Shown here: piece by piece, positions 27,101 to 39,100 of the stretch
Position numbering within the stretch: position 1 is the first letter of the stretch
Layout: every line of letters starts with the position of its first letter
NCBI GenBank assembly: GCA_026874595.1
Contig: CM049317.1
Location: 38,712,401-38,776,400 of the forward strand
DNA length: 64,000 nt
Origin: Sipunculus nudus
Lineage: Eukaryota > Annelida > Sipuncula > Golfingiida > Sipunculidae
Direction of reading: 5' to 3'
Translations under genes and position numbers: made by a program
Notes under the pieces: generated by a model
Database searches by the model: none
Seen by the model: only the letters and a program-made list of their open reading frames with translations
Told to the model about the DNA's origin: nothing

Positions 27101-30100
27101 CTTAATCAAATTCCTTCATATTCTTTGTAAGTTATCTCTGCATCACCACAAAGTAGCCTAGTGAAATGTGACATTATGTATGGGTGAGGGTTGCCCATAA
27201 TTGAACTTGAACTAGATAACCTGTTGGTATGTAGTTATGGTGAGTGTCATGACAATGGCCGCAGCACTAAAAGTTAATAGAAAGAAAGACGGACAGACAG
27301 ACGGTGGGTTTACAATAAAACTCCCATCATATAACGGCCGTACAATAACAAGGGACCCATGGGTCTTAATAATATCAAATGAAGATAAAGTCTGAGAGGA
27401 AGAGGTAATATAGGCCATGGTTGGTTGATATACTTGGTTTATATTGATAAGTAAGAAATTGTTGCAAATAATACTTTGTGACCTGACCATGTGTTTCCTA
27501 ATGTTGAAACAGAAGCATGTGAGCAGTTTGTGAACATACAATCTGTACTATTACCATGATCATTGGTAGGTTTTTTTTATAAACTGTTGACAGTTCAGCC
27601 GTTAACACACACAGTCTATAGGTGCAAGGACTTGATGGTGTGTGTGTGTGTGTGTGGGGTGTGTGTGTGTGTGAGTGTTTGGGGTGGATGGAATTTGGGA
27701 GTTACAACATCTCTGCATATACATACAGGATAATCTCTTAATTCAACAGTACTTATAGGATAAAAAAGTTCATACCCAATTAATGAATATTTAACAAGGG
27801 ACCCATGGGTCACTGCGTTCAGCTCGTATTAATGATCATAAAATATGATCTGGAAGAAGGGGCAGACATATGATGGTTTTGTGTGGTAATATAAGCTGAA
27901 TTATGAGGATGATGGCTTTAACTCAAGTTATTTAAAGATTTTGATAAAATCTGTGGAGAGGGAAAGGACTGATGTCATTTATATTTTTTTTACATTTGGA
28001 AAAGGAGTGCTATTGTCACACAGGTTTTGACTTGGCCTAATAACTTTGTCTACATTGCAGCAGAAGTATTTTAAGAAAATCGTCCTCTATAAGTCATGTT
28101 AATTATCATGCTTTTCATAAAGGAGTTACCGTATTTCCTTGAAAAGACGCTGGACCTTAAATAGTCACCTGCCTTATTTAGTTGCTGGGGCAAATCAATG
28201 TCCCAGAAAAATAAACGCCAGCGTTAAATAGACGCCGATCTTGTTCAGAGGCCCATTGTCAGAGTAGTTTCCATGTTTTCCTTGAGATGTCTTTTCCTGT
28301 CACTATAGTTGGTGAATTTACCAGCCAAATTGACCGGAGATTTTATGAATTTCAGTTCGTGTTTGTGTTCATAATATTTTTGATTCCTTAATAAATCTTT
28401 CTTTTTTACTTATGTGTATGCCTGTTTCCATAAGAGACACTAAATATTCCAGATTTGTCCATTATGAGTAAAGCCGATCACTGGTTCTAATAAACGCTAC
28501 ACTATCACTAATAAAGGCTAACCCTATCAGTGCTGTCAAGCTACGTAAAAATAGTGCCGTTTGCCACAAGCGGTACAAGTTGGGATGTTGAGAGTCTAAC
28601 TCTGGTTGAATGCAATTGTTCAAATACATCTGGGCACATATTTATTGTGTAGCATAAAAGCACCAAGTGATGGTGTGAAGGAGTACAGTTGAAGCTACTG
28701 TCCAGCCATATAACACTCCTTGCTTTTATTTTTTAAACGCTTTTAAGTGCGTCCCCAATTTTACCAAAACTACGCTTCTAAGATAATCTTAATAGTTAAA
28801 ACAGTATTTACTCTTTTCAAGAACTATGAATTCAGTGGAATTATTTCGGCAGTAAATGACACATACCAGTATATACCAGGTCAGAATCGCTTGAATACAC
28901 TGTGTCAAGCTGAATCAGTTAAAAGACGGGAGGAAAATGTATGAAAAAAAATTATGCTGTGCCCTTACAAGTATCAACACCCGTATATCTACTGAACCAA
29001 TGTTACCAGTTGTATGTGGTGCACATTTAATAGAAGAGCCACCCCGTGTTTAAAGAGAAACAATGTTACCAATGGCACATGGTGTAAAATAAATGGAACA
29101 GCCACATGAAACACCAGGGTACCTGGTTTCTAGAGGCCGGCCAAGACAGAATCTTGTTGACAACTGTAATCTGTAGCCTTGATTCCCCATAAATTCTTAT
29201 AATGGAAAGTGATTGTGGAGACTGCATGTGTCCCATATCCCTATGGCACCTAAGGAAATTTTATAAACACAATCCTTGTACGGGCGAGGTTTTCACTTGT
29301 GTCCCTGAGAAGTGATTGCCAGGTTTATTGTTTTGACATGTTCATTTTTTAGCGAACCTGTGAGCTTATGCGATTGCTCAGTGTTGTCCGTCTGCTGTCC
29401 GTGGCTGTAAGTCAAAAACCGTAGGAGCTAGCAGCTCCAAATTACATGTAAGAATTTGTCACATGTGAGACTTGGTGCCCTAGAGGATACAAGGTAAATG
29501 TTGTCGCATGCCAGTGTTTTTCTATAATTCCCTCTAAAACGTCAATAAATAGTCAAGGTCACCCACCTTCGAACTTGACCATGATTTTGTAAATATACAT
29601 CAGCACCAAAGAAATAAAATTCCTTGAGTAAACCCTTTTGACATATCATGCTCACAAAGTAAATATTAACACATGCCAGTGTTTTTCTGTAATTCCCTCT
29701 AAAACGTTGAAAAATAAGTCAAGGTCACCCACCTTCGAACTTGACCGAGATTTTGGTAATATACATCAGCACCAGAGAAATAAAATTCCTACAGTAAATC
29801 CTTTTCAAGATATTCTGCTCACAAGGTTAATGTTAACTCATGCCAGTGTTTTTCTATAATTCCCTCTAAAACATCGAAAAATAAGTCAAGGTCACCCATC
29901 TTCTAACTTGTTCAAGATTTTGGTAATATACATCAGCACAGAAGAAATAAAATTCCTATGGTAAATCCTTTTCGAGATATCCTGCTCAAAAGGTAAATGT
30001 TAACACATGCCAGTGTTTTTCTATAATTCCCTCTAAAACGTCGAAAAATAAGTCAAGGTCACCCACCTTTGAACTTGACCGAGATTTTGGTAATATACAT

Positions 30101-33100
30101 CAGCACCAGAGAAATAAAATTCCTACAGTAAATCCTTTTCAAGATATCCTGCTCACAAGGTTAATGTTAACGCATGCCAGTGTTTTTCTATAATTCCCTC
30201 TAAAACATCGAAAAATAAGTCAAGGTCACCCATCTTCTAACTTGTTCAAGATTTTGGTAATATACATCAGCACAGAAGAAATAAAAAACCTATGGTAAAT
30301 CCTTTTCGAGATATCCCGCTCGCAAGGTATATGTTAACGCATGCCAGTGTTTTTCTAAAATTCCCTCTAAAACGTCAAAAAATAAGTCAAGGTCACCTAA
30401 CTTCAAACTTGACCAAGATTGAAATTCCTGTGTTGAATACTTTTTGAGATATCCTGCTCACAAGGCAAAAATTGAAAAATCTGATAAAAATTCTTTTATA
30501 ATCAGAAATTGGAGGTGGCACCCCAAAACTTGTGCAGCAGTTACAGGCCGTCAGTGCCAATAATCATAGCATGTTTTATAACAATCCACCAAGTGGTTCC
30601 TGAAAAAATAAGCTTCTAAGTTTTTTTCTATAATTCGCTCTAAAATGTCGAAAAATAAGTCAAGGTCACCCATCTTCGAACTTGACCGAGATTTTGGTAA
30701 TATACATCAGCACCAAAGAAATAAAATTCCTAAAGTAAATCCTTTTCGAAATATCCCGCTCCCAAGGTAAATGTTAACACACGCCGGATGGACGGACGGA
30801 TTTGGTGACGACAATAGCCCTTCAGCATCTAAGGCTGAGGGCTAAAAAAGCAGTGTAGCCAATTGAAAAAGGCTTTCAGTGTTTGAAAACAGATTTGCCA
30901 GCATGGCAAGTTTTAACATGTCAAGTCAAAAGGTCAATCAGTGCACTCAGGTGCAGTCCAGACATCACCATGGCAACTGACCTGGCTCTGCCTGGTGTCC
31001 AAATACAGTCAAGATGTCTAGACAATGTGTCTAGAAACACCGTCTAGATGTCTAGAACCTGCCAACTGTGTCAGATCTTACAATAGGTCATATTACGCTC
31101 TATATCTATTAATAACTTTGGCAAACTACCAACCATTTAAGATTTGTCAACAGGTCAAGTTTCAGTCTGTAAGAGTCAGTGGTAAGTTTCAGTCTGTAAG
31201 CGCCAGTGGTGCAGTTACATGTGGCACATTAGGTACCCTTGACCTGGTGGAAAGCTGAGCCTCCACTGCCAGTATGCATTAGTAGGTGTGACTCAATAGG
31301 AAGTTGTTCTTAGATTTTAAAGGGAAAAAGCTAAAAATACATTTTAAAATGTTCTTCTCCGAAACCATCCTGCCAAATTGTCCGTTCATCTGTCCCAATG
31401 TCCCTCCCTGGCAAAAACAACATATCAGAAATATCCTGACTGATACATCCTAGTCCCAAACATGCAGGTCCAAAACATCCATTTGGCTGAAATCATAACG
31501 ACTAAGGTAGATATGCAGGACATGAGAGGATCAGTATTAAATTTTAAAAATAAACATTCATACTCCCAAATTTTGCACAGGTTCGCATAAGATTTTAGTT
31601 TTGTCTAATGATCCTGATACTTTTAATAAACACCAGCCTAAAATAGAAGCTGACTGGGTGAAAGCAGCATCTGAAAAAAATAAACCCCTGGGCGTCTATT
31701 CAACGAAATACGGTAACTATTATTCAATAACAAGAAACGGGTATTCGACAAGCGACTACTTGTATCCACCAAAATCAGAGTTGAACTGGTGAAGTGAGGC
31801 ATGGATTGAGTGGCAAGGGGAAGTAGAGTGAGGTCTGTTGCATAATAGCCTGGATGTCTGCAGCTTAAATGTGTACGTAAATTGCGCCATCACCAAAAAA
31901 TCCAGAAAGCTGTCCAAGTTGTATACATATGCAAAATTTAAAGCAGATAAGTAGAACCACTACTTGAATATGAGTGATTTTATCCCACAGCAGACAATCA
32001 GAAGGATACTGTGCAAAAATGGAGGCAGGTGGCGCCACAAATATTGTGTATGATTAAGAGCTAGGTGAGATATATACACATGGAAAATTTCAGGGGGATA
32101 TGTCCAACCAGTCCTGAGATATATGCCTGAATGTCTGCAGCGTTAACATAAATGTAGATGGTGCCACCTGCCAAAAAAATTGAGAAAGCTATTCAAGATG
32201 TATAAACTTGCAAAATTTTAAGCAGATAAGTCAAACCACTACTGAGATATGAGTGATTTTAGCCCACGGCAGACAAACAGATGGTGCAAAAATGGTTGCA
32301 GGTGGCCCGTCCAATTTTGTGTATGTTAAATAGCTATGTGAGATCTATACACATGGAAAATTTTGGCCTAATCAGTCATATGGTTCCTGAGATATGAGCT
32401 CAGATGTCTGCAGCGTTAACTTGAATGTAGGTGGCGCCACCTGTCATAAAATCAAGAAAGCTGTCCAGGATGTATAAACCTGCAAAATTTTAGGCAGTTA
32501 TGTCAAACCACTACAGAGAAATGAGTGATTTCAGCCCACGGCAGACAAACAGACATAGAGGTGGCGCACCCAGTCTGCAGAAACTGATTGAACACCTCAT
32601 GATCAATATGTATGCCGAACATCATGACCATCAGTGTTGTAGTTATTGAGATACTGCAGTTTTTGTATCAAATTTTTCATTATTCTGGGGGGTATTTTGG
32701 AGCCATACAGCTTAAAGAATATGGGTAACAGAGACCTAATTTCAGGTTTTCATGGAGACTTTTCATGGGTCTCCCTATGTGTCAAGAATGACGATTCTAG
32801 GTTCAGTTCTAATGATTTGTGCCCTGTTAACAGATATTCATATCTTTAAAGGTCTCAAAAATAGAGAAAAAATTCGTAAAAAAAAACCCGAAAAAATACA
32901 GGTGGTGCCACCAGTCTGCAGAAACTGATGAAACACTCCATGATCAATATCCATGCAAACAATTATGGTGATCCCTGCATTAGTTGTTCAGATACTTCAG
33001 CTTTTGTATCAAATTTTCCATTATTCTGAGCTGTACTATGGAGTGCGACAGCTCAAAGGATATGGGTAACAGAGACCTAATTTTAGGTTTCCATGGAGAC

Positions 33101-36100
33101 TTTTCATGGGTCTCCCTGTGTGTCAAGAATGAAGATTTTATGTCCAGTCGTTACGATTTGTACCCTGTTGACAGATTACTACATCCTTAAAGGTCTCTAA
33201 AATAGAGAAAAAAAAATTGTGAAAATTTGAAAAAATACAGGTGGTGCCACCAGTCTGCAGGAACTGATGGAACATCTCTTGATCAATATGTATGCCAAAA
33301 ATCATGACCATCAGTGTTGTAGTTATTGAGATGTTGCAGTTTGTTTTTATCAAATTTTCCATTATTCTGGGGGGTAATTGGGAGCCCCCGACAGCTCAAA
33401 GGATATGGGTAACAGAGACTTTATTTCAGGTTTCCATGGTGACTTTTCATAGGTCTCTCACTGTGTCAAGAATGAAGATTCTAGGTCCAGTCTTTATGAT
33501 TTGTGCCCTGTTAACATAAGTTCACATTTTAAAAGGTCTCAAAAATAGAGAAAAAAATTTGTAAAAATTGAAAAATACAGGTGGCGCCACCAGTCTGCAG
33601 AAACTGATGAAACATCTCTTGATCAATATGTATCCTGAAAATCATGACCATCAGTGTTGTAGTTATTGAGATGTTGCAGTTTGTTTTTATCAAATTTTTC
33701 ATTATGCTGGGGGGTAATTGGGAGCCCCACAGCTCAAAGGATATGGGTAACAGAGACGTTATTTCAGGTTTCCATGGAGACTTTTCATAGGTCCCTCAGT
33801 GTGTCAAGAATGAAGATTCTAGGTCCAGTCTTTACGATTTGTGTCCTGTTAACAGATGTTCACATTTTTAAAGGTCTCAAAAATAGAGAAAACAATTTGT
33901 AAAGAATCGAAAATACAGTTGGCACCACCAGTCTGCAGAAACTTATGAAACATCTCATGATCAATAGGTATGCCAAAAATTATGACCTGCAGTGATGTAG
34001 TTAATGAGATATTGAAGTTTTTGTATGAAATTTTTTACTATTCTAGGGGGTACTTTGTGGCCCCATAGCTCGAAGGATATGGGTAACAGAGACCTAATTT
34101 CTGGTTTCCATGGAGACTTTTCATAGGTCTCTCAGTGTGTCATGAATGAAGATTCTAGGTCCAGTCTTTACGAATTGTGCCCTGTTAACAGATGTTCACA
34201 TTTGTAAAGGTCTCAAAAAAAGAGAAAACAATTTGTAAAGAATCGAAAAATACAGGTGGCGCCACCAGTCTGCAGAAACTCATGAAACATCTCATGATCA
34301 ATAGGTATGCAAAAAATCATGACCTGCAGTGACGTAGTTAATGAGATATTGAAGTTTTTGTATGAAATTTTTTACTATTCTAGGGGGTACTTTGTGGCCC
34401 CCTAGCTCGAAGGATATGGGTAACAGAGACCTAATTTCTGGTTTCCATGGAGACTTTTCATAGGTCTCTCAGTGTGTCATGAATGAAGATTCTAGGTCCA
34501 GTCTTTACGAATTGTGCTCTGTTAACAGATGTTCACATTTGTAAAGGTCTCAAAAAAAAGAGAAAACAATTTGTAAAGAATCGAAAAATACAGGTGGCGC
34601 CACCAGTCTGCAGAAACTCATGAAACATCTCATGATCAATAGGTATGCCAAAAATCATGACCTGCAGTGATGTAGTTAATGAGATATTGAAGATTTTGTA
34701 TGAAATTTTTGACTATTCAAGGGGGTACTTTGTGGCCCAATAACTCGAAGGATCTGGGTAACAGAGACCTAATTTCTGGTTTCCATGGAGACTTTTCATA
34801 GGTCTCTCAATATGTCAAGAATGAAGATTCTAGGTCCAGTCTTTACAATTTGTGCCCTGTTAACAATTGTTCACATTTTTAAAGGTCTCAAAAATAGAGA
34901 AAACAATTTGTAAAGAATCGAAAATACAGTTGGCACCACCAGTCTGCAGAAACTTATGAAACATCTCATGATCAATAGGTATGCCAAAAATTATGACCTG
35001 CAGTGATGTAGTTAATGAGATATTGAAGTTTTTGTATGAAATTTTTTACTATTCTAGGGGGTACTTTGTGGCCCCATAGCTCGAAGGATATGGGTAACAG
35101 AGACCTAATTTCTGGTTTCCATGGAGACTTTTCATAGGTCTCTCAGTGTGTCATGAATGAAGATTCTAGGTCCAGTCTTTACGAATTGTGCCCTGTTAAC
35201 AGATGTTCACATTTGTAAAGGTCTCAAAAAAAGAGAAAACAATTTGTAAAGAATAGAAAAATACAGGTGGCGCCACCAGTCTGCAGAAACTCATGAAACA
35301 TCTCATGATCAATAGGTATGCAAAAAATCATGACCTGCAGTGACGTAGTTAATGAGATATTGAAGTTTTTGTATGAAATTTTTTACTATTCTAGGGGGTA
35401 CTTTGTGGCCCCCTAGCTCGAAGGATATGGGTAACAGAGACCTAATTTCTGGTTTCCATGGAGACTTTTCATAGGTCTCTCAGTGTGTCATGAATGAAGA
35501 TTCTAGGTCCAGTCTTTACGAATTGTGCTCTGTTAACAGATGTTCACATTTGTAAAGGTCTCAAAAAAAAGAGAAAACAATTTGTAAAGAATCGAAAAAT
35601 ACAGGTGGCGCCACCAGTCTGCAGAAACTCATGAAACATCTCATGATCAATAGGTATGCCAAAAATCATGACCTGCAGTGATGTAGTTAATGAGATATTG
35701 AAGATTTTGTATGAAATTTTTGACTATTCAAGGGGGTACTTTGTGGCCCAATAACTCGAAGGATCTGGGTAACAGAGACCTAATTTCTGGTTTCCATGGA
35801 GACTTTTCATAGGTCTCTCAATATGTCAAGAATGAAGATTCTAGGTCCAGTCTTTACAATTTGTGCCCTGTTAACAATTGTTCAAATTTTTAAAGGTCTC
35901 AAAAATAGAGAAAACAATTCATAAAGAATCGAAAAATACAGGTGGCGCCACCAGTCTGCAGAAACTTATAAAACATCTCATGATCAATAGGTATGCCAAA
36001 AATCATGAGCTGCAATGATGTAGTTAATGAGATATTGAAGTTTTTGTATGAAATTTTTGACTATTCTAGGGGGTAATTTGTGGCGCCTTAACTCGAAGGA

Positions 36101-39100
36101 TCTGGGTAACAGAGACCTAATTTCTAGTTTCCATGGAGACTTTTCATAGGTCTTTCAATATGTCAAGAATGAATATTCTAGGTCCAGTCTTTACAATTTG
36201 TGCCCTGTTAACAGATGTTCAAATTTTTAAAGGTCCCAAAAATAGAGAAAACAATTTGTAAAGAATCGAAAAATACAGGTGGCGCCAGCAGTCTGCAGAA
36301 ACTTATGAAACATCTCATGATCAATAGGTATGCCAAAAATCATGACCTGCAGTGATGTACCGTATTTACTCGTGTATAGGACGACAAATTGGTTCCCAAA
36401 TTTTGGAGGGCTTAGTGGGGGGGTCGTCCTATTATCGGGTACAAATTTTTCAGTCACCTGAAGCTCACCGAAAATGATAAACAAGATACCGGTAAGTATA
36501 TCAACCAGTGCTGCGTCGGTAGAACACAAGCCTTAAAACGTCCGTACAGAGATTCTAGTAATGACATGTATTTATTTTCTTTTTTTATGTGTCTGATATA
36601 ATGTTTATAAAGCATAACATATGTTTTATTACAAGAAGAACGTATGATGTTTATCCTTCTCACGTTACTAAATTTGTCATATCAGCGGCGTAGTATGCAT
36701 GACTTGTGTTCACAAGCGGGCCGACATGTAACCTCCCCGCAAATACCCCCGGCCCAACCATAAACTATAAACATTCCCCCAAAAGGCACGCTGATATGCA
36801 TATCGTCGGCAGTGTAATAATTACACATTTTAAATCGTGTATGTCGATCGTATTTTTTACATATTTTTATCTTGTCATGGTTTAATATTCCGTATTACTG
36901 AAAAAGAATATACAAAATTGCGGTCGTCCTTCGCTTTCGCCAAGCGTCCAGACGGGTAACCTAAACGACACCGGTCACGCCCAGTTCAACGATAAGCTAA
37001 TAAATTCCATTTTCATTCTCCACATGAAATCAGTTATATAAAAATCGTTATCAAAGCAAATTGGTTCCAATATAAATAATATATTTAACAAATCTCGCTG
37101 ACAAACATACAACATTAAGAAAGTATGATTAATTATCACGGAATATAATTAATGTAGCGCACATGTTTGGTTAAACAAACGAGTAAACAACTCATCAGTG
37201 ACAGCTTTGATCACCTTGTGATGACAGTAACCAAAAGGACAAGGGCACGGATTACCTGATCAGTGGAGGTTTCAGGTGTGAGAATCGCCTTTGATATGGT
37301 GGTTTCTCTCGGCTTGCCTAAATCAAAGAGACCTTATTCAGTTGACTGTGAAAGCTGCCGGTAAGTATCGCCCACTGATGCGTTGGTAACAAACAAGCGT
37401 GTTTATTTAAGAAATGTATTTATTTTTTTCTTTATTTTGTCTGATATTATGTTTATGAAGCACATCACACGTTTTATTTTAAGAGAAACGTGTGATGTTT
37501 GTCCTTCTCACTTTACAAAATGTGTCATACCAGCGGCGTAGCATGCATGACTTGTGTTCACAAGCAGGCCGACATGTAACCTCCCCGCAAATACCCCTGG
37601 CCCAACAATAAACTATAAATATTCCCCAAAAAGGCACGCTGATATGCAAATCGTCCACAGTGTAATAATTACAAATTTTAAATCGTGTATGTCGATCGTA
37701 TTTTTCACATATTTTTATCTTGTCATGGTTTAATATTCCGTATTACTTAAAAAGAATATACAATATTGCGGTCGTCCTTCGCTTTCGCCAGGCGTCCTGA
37801 CGGGTAACCTAAACGACACCGGTCACGCCCAGCTCAACGATGAGCTAATAAATTCCATTTTCATTCTCCACATGATACCAGTTGTATAAAAATTATTATC
37901 AAAGCAAATTGGTTCCAGTATAAATAATATATTTAACAAATCTCGCTGACAAACATACAACATTAAGAAAGTATGATTAATTATCACAGAATATAATTAA
38001 TGTAGCGCACATGTTTGGTTAAACGAGTAAACAACTCATCAGTGACAGCTTTGATCAACTTGTGATGACGGTCACGCTTCTGAAGAAACTATGTCTGCTC
38101 GTGTGGGACCAGTTCCGGGGACACCTGACCCCCGCCATCAAGGCCGCTGTCAAGCAATGCCGGACTCACCAGGCCGTTATACTCAAATGCGCATATAACA
38201 TACCACTTAGACAGTGTTTGTCCACTTTAAATGTTGATTAGAAGAATATGTATTATCCTAATAAACGGTGATACACGGGGAACGATGTCTGCTCTGGGTT
38301 TCCCCCCTGCCACGGCTGGCCGGCAGCCGCCTGTGTAACCAGTGGTAACGGGCCGTGTTGGATCAGCGAGCAAAGGTCACGCAGTTCATTGTTTCAGATT
38401 CTGACACAGTTTCAAGCGCAAGGGTTGCAAAGTTTCAAAAGTGAGTCTTGTTTACATACTAAAACATAATATTTAGCTGAATTTCTTGGTCATTCGAATA
38501 AAGTACTATATCTCCCTTGGATTACTTAAAGTTTCCTTGTCATAAACGCACTATTGATTTTACACGATTTTTTTTCCGACAAGGGTTTGAAGTTCTCCAG
38601 TTTACTCTGAAGCTTTTATGCGGCGGTTTCCAGGGTCCTGGATACCGCCGCATTTAATGCAGCTAATGATCAGTCAGACTTTGGAGGCTTCTGAACTCAG
38701 TGTTTGTCAGAAGTTTGGCTGAAGTTTAACAGTGTGTTAGCCATTTATGATGAAAGAACATTTGCATGTAATTTTGTTTTCAAGTGTGACGTGTTTATAG
38801 CCATTTTCCGGTAGTTAAGGGCTTTGATGATGATTATTTCAGTTAATCGCTTTGTAAGTATGTTAATATCATCACAGGTGTTGAAGTCATCATTTATGAT
38901 TTCAAGTGGAATTGTCGATTCCTGCAGCCCCAAAGCCTGCAAACCATAGTGCTTAATTCAGTACTTAATGTCATCTATATGCAATCTCTTACCTACATCA
39001 ATTTGAAATTTTGTACCAACACATATTTTTTGTATGTTAAGTTTGACTGAAAACCAAAAAAAAAAAAGCATTCCTTCACGCAAGTTATAATTTATTGTTT

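Noticed and set aside
27637-27673. GT-rich run considered as a regulatory element
   Set aside because: An ordinary dinucleotide microsatellite in intron 3 with nothing nearby to suggest function.
29511-30780. Regular 167-bp spacing considered as a CRISPR-like array
   Set aside because: The whole unit is repeated with no variable spacers, and the surroundings are eukaryotic. It is a tandem satellite.
37235-37330. Minus-strand stretch reading [20 protein letters not shown] inside the transposon, followed by a GTAATC donor-like site
   Set aside because: No family recognised and no partner exon. It is more likely chance within the transposon.
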